From contig NZ_LUVZ01000002.1 in the NCBI RefSeq assembly GCF_001593385.1, positions 1 to 64,000 of the forward strand: a stretch of DNA of 64,000 nucleotides, given 5' to 3'. This document shows, piece after piece, positions 8,755 to 16,807 of the stretch. The position numbers and the translations under genes are program-made. The DNA is from Chryseobacterium cucumeris (lineage in GTDB: Bacteria; Bacteroidota; Bacteroidia; Flavobacteriales; Weeksellaceae). The notes under the pieces were generated by a model. The model was not told where the DNA came from and made no database searches. It worked only from the letters and a program-made list of their open reading frames with translations. How positions within the stretch are numbered: the stretch's first letter is position 1; each line of letters opens with the position of its first letter.

Positions 8755-9339
8755 ATGATTAATAAAGTATTAACAGTTTTAAAAAATCAGCTAAATGCTC
8801 CGGATGGTTTATGGGATCCTAACGTTCCTGGTGAGATTGAAATTGCTATCGTTGATGACATCGCAAAACATGATGAAAACACTGAAGGACTTAGTAACAA
8901 AGTAGTAATTAGTCTGCTCAATATTGAGGAAGAATCAACATTGAAAAACAGATCAAGGTATCAGCCGGTTGTAGTGGAAAACAATCCGGTCCGATATGAT
9001 AAGGAAAGTACTCCTGCCTACTTAAATCTATATGTAATGATTGCTGCCAACAGAAGTACGTACAGCAAATCTTTACTGAGTATTTCAAAAGTTATTGAGA
9101 TATTTCAGGCTAAGAATGTTCTGGAGTATGTTGACCTTGAGCCTGAAAATAATTTCAGCTTCAGAATTGAACTGCATTCCATTCCCTTTGAACAGCTAAG
9201 TTACGTATGGGGCTTATTAGGCGGAAAAATAATGCCTTCCGCTTTATATAAAATCAGTGTGATAAAAATTGCAGCTAAGGAGGTAGTTCCTGTTAAATTA
9301 ATTAATGACATTAATATACAGAGTATTAAAGTTGATTAA
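8755..9339 (+). CDS. DUF4255 protein, eCIS tail terminator/cap (Afp16/Pvc16 type)
   Basis: A 194-residue protein with the DUF4255 pattern: N-terminal helix MINKVLTVLKNQLN, a middle strand KVVISLLNIEEESTLKNR, then PAYLNLYVMIAAN and a helix of the type YSKSLLSISKVIEIFQ. In related particles (Afp16, Pvc16) this family ends the tail and caps tube and sheath. It is the first gene of the rightward operon, before the first sheath gene, an order seen in many eCIS clusters. Confidence 0.9.
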   Translation: MINKVLTVLKNQLNAPDGLWDPNVPGEIEIAIVDDIAKHDENTEGLSNKVVISLLNIEEESTLKNRSRYQPVVVENNPVRYDKESTPAYLNLYVMIAANRSTYSKSLLSISKVIEIFQAKNVLEYVDLEPENNFSFRIELHSIPFEQLSYVWGLLGGKIMPSALYKISVIKIAAKEVVPVKLINDINIQSIKVD

Positions 9340-9395
9340 TCATAAAAGTAAAAAACTAAAAAACTAAAAACTAATAACCCTTTAAACTTTTGAAC

Positions 9396-11114
9396 ATGTT
9401 AAATCCAGCAACACCAGGTGTTTCTGTTGAAGAAATTACGAAACTTCCATACTCAGTTGCCTACATAGAAACGGCTATGCCAGTATTTATTGGGTATACC
9501 GAATTACTCCCTGTTGGGTATAATGAGCCATTCATCATCCGTTCTCTTTTAGAATATGAGCAATATTTTGGAAAAGCAAAAGAAGAGAATATCCAGCTAC
9601 AGGATGTAGAAGGCAAAGGAGCAACTATTGTAGCACCTCAGGTACAATTTTTAATGTATTATTCGCTACAAATGTATTTTGCCAATGGCGGAGGACCGTG
9701 TTATATCATTTCTGTAGGGGATTATACATCAGTACAAGTACAATTATCCTCATTGGAAGCGGGACTGGCTAAAATCGATCATAAAAAAATTAAAGAACCT
9801 ATTCTTATTATTTTCCCTGATGCTATTTCGCTTACCAATGAATCTGAGTTTTATAGCATTTACAATCAGGCTATTGATAAAGCTAAAGATGAGACTAAAA
9901 ACAGATTTGTTATACTGGATACCTATTACGGAAATTCTGTGATCCAATCAGACAATCTTACCACGATTGAATCTTTTAGAAATAAAGTAAACCCAACCAA
10001 TCATGCAGCCGCTTACTTTCCTCACTTAAAAACCATTTTGAATTATACTTTTGATGAGACTAAAACACCTATAGTACATGCCGGTTTACAAAAAGCAGGA
10101 CAAGGAAGTGCTCTTTTTTACGCTGGGGAGACTGCTGCTTTAGATGAATTAAAAAGTTTGGCGAGTGCCGAAATCTCAACCGGATCTGCGGATGCTTACG
10201 TCCTTGCCGATTTATTAGGGCAGGCTATTGCGATAGCAGAAGAAGTGAATGAAAATGCAGATGCAGGTGATAAAAAAAATGCTTTAACCGTAGCAATTTC
10301 TGAGGCACAGATTGTATTAGAAGCCATTTATGACGGAACAATAGATGATTTTATGGTCCCTGATGGCTCAGATGAAAATGCACCTGGTTTCACCGGAGAG
10401 TTTACTGATTTAAAAACGGCAATTCTCGGGGTAAAAGACGAAAAAGGAGATGCAGATGGGATTACCCTTAAAAATCTGGAATCATCCAATTCGGCATTAT
10501 ATAATCAGGTGAAAAAAGAAATGCAGTCGTTAAAAGTTGTTTTACCGCCATCATCAGCAATAGCAGGAGTATATGGCAGAATAGACAGCACAAGAGGAGT
10601 GTGGAAAGCTCCGGCAAATATCAATATCAGCCACGTTATTACCCCGACAGAAAAAATTTCAGATCAGGAGCAGGCTGCTTTAAATATAGATGCTTTCGGG
10701 AAATCCATCAATGCGATCAGAACATTTACAGGAAAAGGTACCTTAATCTGGGGAGCCAGAACGCTTGAAGGAAAAGATAAAAATGATGAAGGGAAAGATA
10801 ACGAATGGAAGTATGTACATGTACGCCGCTATTATAATATGATCAGACAATCGGTCAACGATGCCCTCAACAAGTTTATGAATGAACCTAATATCCCTCA
10901 CACATGGTTACGGGCAAAAACAATGCTGGAAAATTTTCTTAACCAGCAATGGATGGAAGGTGCATTGGCAGGAAGTACTCCGAAAGAAGCTTATGAAGTA
11001 ACAGTGAAAGGAGTAGAAGGAACTACTATAATGAATGTAGACCTTAAAATAGCATTAGTGCGTCCTGCAGAGTTTATTGTACTCAACTTCTCGCACAAAT
11101 TACAACAGTTCTAG
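9396..11114 (+). CDS. Sheath protein 1 (divergent, with internal insertion)
   Basis: Contractile tail sheath of 572 residues, starting at the ATG at 9396. A TTG two codons upstream is unlikely. The N-terminus NPATPGVSVEEI, the conserved YFANGGGPCYIISV, and the C-terminal GKGTLIWGARTLEG and RPAEFIVLNFSHKL blocks are sheath hallmarks. Compared with sheath 3 it carries an extra acidic region at about residues 230-350 and lacks the MSAQDILEGRM segment near the C-terminus. It is therefore the most divergent of the three and may form a special ring at one end of the sheath. Confidence 0.93.
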   Translation: MLNPATPGVSVEEITKLPYSVAYIETAMPVFIGYTELLPVGYNEPFIIRSLLEYEQYFGKAKEENIQLQDVEGKGATIVAPQVQFLMYYSLQMYFANGGGPCYIISVGDYTSVQVQLSSLEAGLAKIDHKKIKEPILIIFPDAISLTNESEFYSIYNQAIDKAKDETKNRFVILDTYYGNSVIQSDNLTTIESFRNKVNPTNHAAAYFPHLKTILNYTFDETKTPIVHAGLQKAGQGSALFYAGETAALDELKSLASAEISTGSADAYVLADLLGQAIAIAEEVNENADAGDKKNALTVAISEAQIVLEAIYDGTIDDFMVPDGSDENAPGFTGEFTDLKTAILGVKDEKGDADGITLKNLESSNSALYNQVKKEMQSLKVVLPPSSAIAGVYGRIDSTRGVWKAPANINISHVITPTEKISDQEQAALNIDAFGKSINAIRTFTGKGTLIWGARTLEGKDKNDEGKDNEWKYVHVRRYYNMIRQSVNDALNKFMNEPNIPHTWLRAKTMLENFLNQQWMEGALAGSTPKEAYEVTVKGVEGTTIMNVDLKIALVRPAEFIVLNFSHKLQQF

Positions 11115-11150
11115 AAAGATAAAATCAATAAATCAATCACGAATAAATAC

Positions 11151-11167
11151 CCGAAGTTTTACTTCGA
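11151..11167 (+). repeat. Small hairpin between sheath genes 1 and 2
   Basis: CGAAGT, a TTT loop and ACTTCG form a 6-bp perfect stem in the 86-nt gap between the first two sheath genes. It lacks a long T-run. It may tune mRNA stability or readthrough between sheath 1 and the abundant sheath 2. Confidence 0.35.
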
Positions 11168-11200
11168 GGAATAATTAATATTAACGTAAAATTTTTTAAA

Positions 11201-12922
11201 ATGAATTACAAAACCCCTGGAGTTTACGTGGAGGAACAAGGAAAATTTCCCCCTTCCGTAGCGCAAGTTGAAACGGCTATCCCTGCTTTTATTGGGTATA
11301 CAGCGGATGGACCGAAAAATAAACCAACAAGAATTGCTTCGATGTTGGAGTATGAAGAAATTTTTGGAAAAGCAAACCCTGAAATCTTCGCTGTAGCTTT
11401 CAAAGATGGTGTTGCAACAGCAATTCCAACTAAGGTAAGCGACTTTAAAATGTATTATGCCATGCAGATGTATTTTGCCAATGGTGGAGGTCCTTGTTAT
11501 ATTGTTTCTGTAGGAGATTATAAAAGTCCAGAGGCTGTAGGTGCTCCTACACCGGCAGAAGCTTTTTTATCAGGTCTTGAATTACTAAAAAAAGAAGACG
11601 AACCTACCCTGATCGTTTTCCCGGATCTTCAAAGTTTAGCTCCTTCTGCTGCTGATGTTGCTGATGCTCAGTCTATTGTTGCTAAAACGGTATATGCTAA
11701 AAATATTGCTTCTGCCGCTAAAAGTATTGCAGGTGTGGTTGCAGATGCTGTTGCAGGGGCTAATGTAGACGCTGCAGTTGCGGCTGCAGTTGCTAAGGCA
11801 GCTGAGTTTAATGTTGCTAATCCTAACGATTTACAGGTTGCTGGTGCTAAGGGTGGTCAGGCTGTTGTAGCCGCAGTTAAGGTGGCTGCTGCTGTTGCTA
11901 ATGCTACGGTTGCTACGGTTAAGGCTGCTGCTCAGGCTGTTGCTACTGCTCTTGAAACAGATTTTACTACAGCTTCTACTATGGAGACTGATGCTCTTGC
12001 TGCCAGCAGTCTTGTTACTTCCAGAGCGGGTAATTCTGTTGCTATCGGCAAAATCTATGCTTTGTATAATAAGGCTTTAGATCAGGCAGAATTATTAAAA
12101 GACAGATTCGTTATTATGGATATTCTTCAAGACGCTGCCGCTTTTAGAGACAAAGTAACTTCTACAGGTCTGAAATATGGTGCGGCTTATTATCCAAAAC
12201 TGAAGACTGTTTTAAGCTATGATTTCAAAGATGCTGATATTTCAGTTACCGGTGCATCTGGTATCACAACTTTAGCAGAATTGAAGATTGCTAATTCTGA
12301 AATGTATAATCAGGCTAAAAAAGCAATTCAGTCTGCGTCAGTAGTACTGGCACCGTCATCTGCAATTGCCGGAGTTTATGCTAAAGTAGACAGTACTTCC
12401 GGAGTATGGAAATCACCGGCTAATTTAGGGCTTAGCCTGGTAGATGTACCCGCTGTAAAAATCTCCAACAAAGAACAGGAGCTGCTTAATGTAGATGCTA
12501 CCTCAGGAAAATCAATCAACGCGATCAGAACTTTTGCAGGAAAAGGAACATTAGTCTGGGGGGCAAGAACATTAGACGGAAACAGCAATGAATGGAGATA
12601 TGTATCTGTACGTAGATTTTTCAACATGGTAGAAGAGTCTGTGAAGAAAGCTACAGAACGTTTCGTCTTTGAACCGAATACTGCCAATACTTGGACTCGT
12701 GTACAGGCTATGATCGAGAATTTCCTTGATCAGCAGTGGAGAGATGGTGCATTAGCAGGAAGCAAGCCGGAAGAAGCTTATTACGTAAGTGTTGGTCTGC
12801 ACAAAACAATGTCGGCTCAGGATATTTTAGAAGGAAGAATGAACATTGAAATCGGTATGGCTGCAGTTCGTCCTGCTGAATTTATCGTCCTCAATTTTTC
12901 ACACAAATTACAGGAAGCATAA
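11201..12922 (+). CDS. Sheath protein 2 with long Ala/Val-rich insertion
   Basis: A 573-residue sheath protein. Its flanking parts closely match sheath 3: NYKTPGVYVEE at the start, MYFANGGGPCYIVSVGDY, and a nearly identical last 150 residues including MSAQDILEGRMNIEIG. Between residues about 146 and 286, where sheath 3 has only a short loop, lies an insert dominated by Ala, Val and Lys that reads as amphipathic helices. The insert sits before the KALDQAE(L/D)LKDRFV segment and should project outward from the sheath surface. The next gene is a tube gene, forming a sheath-tube pair repeated once downstream. Confidence 0.93.
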   Translation: MNYKTPGVYVEEQGKFPPSVAQVETAIPAFIGYTADGPKNKPTRIASMLEYEEIFGKANPEIFAVAFKDGVATAIPTKVSDFKMYYAMQMYFANGGGPCYIVSVGDYKSPEAVGAPTPAEAFLSGLELLKKEDEPTLIVFPDLQSLAPSAADVADAQSIVAKTVYAKNIASAAKSIAGVVADAVAGANVDAAVAAAVAKAAEFNVANPNDLQVAGAKGGQAVVAAVKVAAAVANATVATVKAAAQAVATALETDFTTASTMETDALAASSLVTSRAGNSVAIGKIYALYNKALDQAELLKDRFVIMDILQDAAAFRDKVTSTGLKYGAAYYPKLKTVLSYDFKDADISVTGASGITTLAELKIANSEMYNQAKKAIQSASVVLAPSSAIAGVYAKVDSTSGVWKSPANLGLSLVDVPAVKISNKEQELLNVDATSGKSINAIRTFAGKGTLVWGARTLDGNSNEWRYVSVRRFFNMVEESVKKATERFVFEPNTANTWTRVQAMIENFLDQQWRDGALAGSKPEEAYYVSVGLHKTMSAQDILEGRMNIEIGMAAVRPAEFIVLNFSHKLQEA

Positions 12923-12958
12923 AATCAATTAAATAACAATTAAAATTAAAAATAAATT

Positions 12959-13390
12959 ATGAGTACATATCCATTAGTAAAGTTTGCCTTTGAAGTAGAT
13001 TGGGGCGGAACAAAAGTAGGTTTTCAGGAAGTCAGCGGTTTAAATGTTGAAGCAGCTTTAATTGAATACAGACATGGCGCAAGTCCTGACTTCAGTAAAA
13101 TTAAGATGCCTGGAATGAAAACTTTCAGTAACATCACTTTAAAAAGAGGAACTTTCAAAACTGATAACGAATATTTCGACTGGTTCCAAAGTATTCAGCT
13201 AAGTACAGTAGAGCGTAGATCTATCACGATTTCCCTTTTAGATGAAACAGGAGCTCCTGCAGTAACGTGGAAAGTGAAAAATGCATTCCCACTTAAATTG
13301 CAATCAACAGACTTGAAAGCTGAAGGGAATGAGGTGGCTATTGAAACACTGGAAATTGCCCACGAAGGATTAACTATTGAAAATAACTAA
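12959..13390 (+). CDS. Inner tube protein, copy 1 (Afp1/Hcp-like, gp19 family)
   Basis: A 143-residue phage-tail-tube type protein. MSTYPLVKFAFEVDWGG, FQEVSGLN and the closing block with EGNEVAIETLEIAHEGL are typical of eCIS and T4 gp19-like tube proteins, which stack as hexamers to make the needle. Its translation is identical to the tube gene at 14822-15253, although the two DNA sequences differ at synonymous positions. It follows sheath 2 by 36 bp. Confidence 0.95.
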   Translation: MSTYPLVKFAFEVDWGGTKVGFQEVSGLNVEAALIEYRHGASPDFSKIKMPGMKTFSNITLKRGTFKTDNEYFDWFQSIQLSTVERRSITISLLDETGAPAVTWKVKNAFPLKLQSTDLKAEGNEVAIETLEIAHEGLTIENN

Positions 13391-13413
13391 TATTAACTTT
13401 AAATTTTTAACAA

Positions 13414-14787
13414 ATGAATTACAAAACACCTGGAGTTTACGTAGAAGAAATTGCGAAATTCCCACCCTCTGTAGCACAAGTAGAAACGGCTATCCCTGCT
13501 TTTATCGGACATACGGATAAAGGACCAAGAAATGAACCGACAAGAATCTCTTCTATGTTGGAATATGAAACCATTTTTGGAGGAGCAAAAAATGAAAAAA
13601 CAGCGATCTCTATTTCGATTGAAGATACTGTGGTAACGGCAAAAGTAGACAACGCCAAACTAAGTCCTTATAAAATGCATTATGCGATGCAAATGTACTT
13701 TGCCAATGGTGGAGGCCCATGTTATGTCGTTTCAGTGGCAGATTATGATAAAACTCCTGCCTTAGGAACAGAAACACTTGCCGGCGGTTTATGGTTCGGA
13801 TTAAAATCATTGGAAAAAGAAGACGAACCAACGCTTATTGTTTTCCCGGATGCTGAAGTTCTAGGAGCAGATGCTTATAAACTTTACAATAAAGCGTTGG
13901 ATCAGGCAGAAGACTTGAAAGACAGATTCGTTATTATGGATGTTTTTGAAGATGCTGCTGCCTTTAGAGCCGGAGTAAATGCTACAGGATTAAAATATGG
14001 AGCTGCATATTATCCAAAATTAGAAACAGTGTTAAGCTATAGCTTTGATGATAAAGACGTTAAAATCGATAGCTATAAAGAAATCAATGCTGCAGGAGCA
14101 CTTGTAGACGTTACAATGCCTCAGAATGAAAACAATTTAGCGTGGTTGAAATCAAAAAGTTCAGCATTATACAATCAGGCTCAGACAGTCATTGCCTCTA
14201 AAAGAGTGGTACTGACTCCATCTTCATCAATGGCTGGGATTTATGCTAAAGTAGACAGTACTTCCGGAGTATGGAAAGCACCTGCCAACTTAGCAATCAG
14301 CAATGTACTGGCACCTGTAGCGAAAATTTCTCATGAAGAGCAAGAAGGATTGAACGTAGATGCGGTAGCAGGAAAATCAATCAACGCGATCAGAACTTTT
14401 ACCGGAAAAGGAACATTAGTCTGGGGAGCAAGAACGTTAGACGGAAACAGTAACGAATGGAAATATGTACCTGTACGTAGATTCTTCAACATGGTAGAAG
14501 AGTCTGTGAAGAAAGCTACAGAACGTTTCGTTTTTGAACCGAATACTGCCAATACATGGGTTCGTGTACAGGCGATGATTGAGAATTTCCTTGATCAGCA
14601 GTGGAGAGATGGTGCATTAGCAGGAAGCAAGCCGGAAGAAGCTTATTACGTAAGCGTTGGTCTGCACAAAACAATGTCGGCTCAGGATATTTTAGAAGGA
14701 AGAATGAACATCGAAATCGGTATGGCTGCAGTACGTCCTGCTGAATTTATCGTGTTACGTTTTTCACACAAATTACAGGAAGCATAA
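13414..14787 (+). CDS. Sheath protein 3 (compact form)
   Basis: A 457-residue contractile sheath protein, the usual length for the family and without the insert of sheath 2. It shares with sheath 2 the N-terminal NYKTPGVYVEE, the NGGGPCY block, ALDQAEDLKDRFVIMD, GKGTLVWGARTLDGNSNEW and nearly the whole C-terminal third. It is the likeliest major sheath subunit, though this cannot be told from sequence alone. It precedes the second tube gene with spacing and intergenic sequence very similar to the first sheath-tube pair, which points to a tandem duplication. Confidence 0.95.
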   Translation: MNYKTPGVYVEEIAKFPPSVAQVETAIPAFIGHTDKGPRNEPTRISSMLEYETIFGGAKNEKTAISISIEDTVVTAKVDNAKLSPYKMHYAMQMYFANGGGPCYVVSVADYDKTPALGTETLAGGLWFGLKSLEKEDEPTLIVFPDAEVLGADAYKLYNKALDQAEDLKDRFVIMDVFEDAAAFRAGVNATGLKYGAAYYPKLETVLSYSFDDKDVKIDSYKEINAAGALVDVTMPQNENNLAWLKSKSSALYNQAQTVIASKRVVLTPSSSMAGIYAKVDSTSGVWKAPANLAISNVLAPVAKISHEEQEGLNVDAVAGKSINAIRTFTGKGTLVWGARTLDGNSNEWKYVPVRRFFNMVEESVKKATERFVFEPNTANTWVRVQAMIENFLDQQWRDGALAGSKPEEAYYVSVGLHKTMSAQDILEGRMNIEIGMAAVRPAEFIVLRFSHKLQEA

Positions 14788-14821
14788 AATCAATTAAATA
14801 ACAATTAAATATAAAAATATT

Positions 14822-15253
14822 ATGAGTACATATCCATTAGTAAAGTTTGCCTTTGAAGTAGATTGGGGTGGAACAAAAGTAGGATTTCAGGAAGTCAGCG
14901 GTTTAAATGTTGAAGCAGCTTTAATTGAATACAGACATGGCGCAAGTCCTGACTTCAGTAAGATTAAGATGCCTGGAATGAAAACTTTCAGTAACATCAC
15001 TTTAAAAAGAGGAACTTTTAAAACTGATAACGAATATTTCGATTGGTTCCAAAGTATTCAGCTAAGTACAGTAGAGCGTAGATCTATCACGATCTCCCTT
15101 CTGGATGAAACAGGAGCTCCTGCAGTAACATGGAAAGTGAAAAATGCATTCCCGCTTAAATTGCAATCAACAGATCTGAAAGCTGAAGGGAATGAGGTGG
15201 CTATCGAAACCTTAGAAATTGCACACGAAGGATTAACTATTGAAAATAACTAA
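14822..15253 (+). CDS. Inner tube protein, copy 2 (identical product)
   Basis: A 143-residue tube protein identical in amino acids to the product of 12959-13390. Differences between the genes, for example in codons around residues 15-25 and 105-130, are silent. This suggests strong selection on the tube surface or gene conversion after duplication. It ends 2 bp before the next gene, a diverged tube protein. Confidence 0.95.
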   Translation: MSTYPLVKFAFEVDWGGTKVGFQEVSGLNVEAALIEYRHGASPDFSKIKMPGMKTFSNITLKRGTFKTDNEYFDWFQSIQLSTVERRSITISLLDETGAPAVTWKVKNAFPLKLQSTDLKAEGNEVAIETLEIAHEGLTIENN

Positions 15254-15255
15254 TC

Positions 15256-15723
15256 ATGGCAGTTTTATATCCTCCAACCAGTTTCTCTTTTATTGTTAAC
15301 GGGATTTCAACAACAGAGGGTATTGACTCCAGATTTCAATCTATATCTGGTTTATCAACAGAAATTGGAACTGAAGAATATGCCGAAGGAGGCGAAAACA
15401 GGTTTACACACCAGCTTCCTTTGAGACCCAAATATCCTAATTTAGTTCTTAAGCGTGGATTAATCGTAAGTTCCGGATTGATAAGCTGGTGTAGAAATGC
15501 GATGGAAAACTTCCAGTTTGAACCCAGAGACCTGATCATTACTCTTTCAGGCGGGATTCAGTCTACAGCACCCCTAATGGTTTGGAATGTAGTGGGAGCA
15601 TACCCCGTAAGATGGGAAGTATCCGAATTCAACGCAGAAGAAAGCAAACTTGCTATTGAAACAATAGAACTGAAATATAGATATTTCACAATACCCTCAT
15701 CGTTAGCAAGCTTAGGCTTGTAA
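15256..15723 (+). CDS. Second type of tube protein (Afp5/Pvc5 type)
   Basis: A 155-residue member of the same tube family but clearly diverged: FSFIVNGIS, RFQSISGLSTEIG, a THQLPLRPKYPNLVLKRG loop and IETIELKYRYF at the end. In Afp and PVC particles one tube variant joins the tube to the spike hub. This position, after the main tube and before the Afp6 and Afp7-like genes, matches that role. Confidence 0.9.
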   Translation: MAVLYPPTSFSFIVNGISTTEGIDSRFQSISGLSTEIGTEEYAEGGENRFTHQLPLRPKYPNLVLKRGLIVSSGLISWCRNAMENFQFEPRDLIITLSGGIQSTAPLMVWNVVGAYPVRWEVSEFNAEESKLAIETIELKYRYFTIPSSLASLGL

Positions 15724-15925
15724 TTTCTAAATCAAATCTAAGCACTTGAACGTGTGTTAGTTTAAAGATAAATTTTACCCAAATCTTTTTTCATAAAAAA
15801 ACAACAGATTGGTCTATAACAGAGACTGAACACACCCTTCATGTGCTTGGATTTTTTTAAATAAACATGTTAAATCATTGGTTATTAGTGTTTTGAATAT
15901 TAATGATCATTAAAAAACAAACGAA

Positions 15926-16087
15926 ATGCCAATAGAAATAAAAGAGCTTCACATTAAAATAAATGTGGACGAAAAAGCAGAAGCAACTACAACTGCCACA
16001 TCGGTAGATGAAGCACAGCTCATGCGCGCCATCAGCGAAAGTGTAGAACAGGCAGCAAAGATAGAACACCGTAAAAAAGAAAGATAA
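15926..16087 (+). CDS. DUF5908-like small protein (Afp6/Pvc6 type)
   Basis: A 53-residue frame beginning MPIEIKELHIKINVDE and ending in a basic HRKKER tail. The beta-strand start (PIEIKELHIKI) followed by an acidic, helical second half is typical of the tiny Afp6-like proteins found between the tube and LysM hub genes. Its stop overlaps the next start by one base (TAATG), implying translational coupling. An overlapping reverse frame at 15875-16114 is less plausible. The 202 nt upstream hold no other gene. Confidence 0.75.
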   Translation: MPIEIKELHIKINVDEKAEATTTATSVDEAQLMRAISESVEQAAKIEHRKKER

Positions 16088-16806
16088 TGAGAGGAGCAAT
16101 TCAAAAACTAACAATCGGAACCTACGAAAACTCTGATTATGATAAAAGAATTCAGAGCGGTGCTTTTAAAGCTTTTATCAATCCGACAGGTTTTTCCATG
16201 ACCTATAAAACGAAATATAATAAAGACCAGGCAGATGGTAACTCTAAACCTAATTTAGGATATACCTCATCAGCTTCACCTGATTTGCAATTAGAATTTC
16301 TATTTGATGGGACAGGAGTTACGGAAGCAAATTCCGGTATTAAACTGATCAATAAAATTAAAGGAAAATCTTTTGCAAAAACAGCTGTAACAAAACAGAT
16401 TGAAGATTTTTATAAGGCGACAGGTGAGCTCGAAGGCTCTATTCATAAACCCTATAATGTTATTCTTAACTGGGGTAGTTTTGAATTTAAAGGGGTACTT
16501 TCTGAATTAACGTTAGAATATAAGCTATTTGACAATGAAGGCCAGCCCTTAAGAGCTATAGGAAAGGCAACGTTCAGTGAATCAACAAGTCCGAAACTTG
16601 CCGGTAAAATTGAAAATCTGCAATCTCCGGATCTTACCCATAAAAGAACGGTACAGGCAGAAGATACACTACCATTAATGACCGAAAGAATTTACGGAGA
16701 TTCCAAATATTATCTGGAAGTAGCTAAAATAAATAATCTTGTCAACTTCAGACAGTTAAAACCAGGCCAGGAATTATTCTTTCCGCCGTTAGAAAAAGTT
16801 TCATAA
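16087..16806 (+). CDS. LysM-containing baseplate hub protein (Afp7/Pvc7 type)
   Basis: A 239-residue protein with an N-terminal region of about 190 residues typical of Afp7-like hub proteins (opening FKAFINPTGFSMTYKTKY, then WGSFEFKGVLSELTLEYKLF) and a C-terminal LysM-like domain (about 193-237: DTLPLMTERIYGDSKYYLEVAKIN). In related particles this protein surrounds the spike hub and links it to the baseplate. It is coupled to the DUF5908 gene upstream and starts 2 bp before the spike gene downstream. Confidence 0.9.
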   Translation: MRGAIQKLTIGTYENSDYDKRIQSGAFKAFINPTGFSMTYKTKYNKDQADGNSKPNLGYTSSASPDLQLEFLFDGTGVTEANSGIKLINKIKGKSFAKTAVTKQIEDFYKATGELEGSIHKPYNVILNWGSFEFKGVLSELTLEYKLFDNEGQPLRAIGKATFSESTSPKLAGKIENLQSPDLTHKRTVQAEDTLPLMTERIYGDSKYYLEVAKINNLVNFRQLKPGQELFFPPLEKVS

Positions 16807-16807
16807 C

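Noticed and set aside
11895..12080. 61-codon Leu/Arg-rich frame inside sheath 2
   Set aside because: It is a frame-shifted reading of the Ala/Val-rich insert (GCT and GTT repeats read in another frame).
15875..16114. 79-codon reverse frame rich in Phe and Cys
   Set aside because: It is the shadow of the DUF5908-like gene at 15926-16087, which fits the eCIS gene order.
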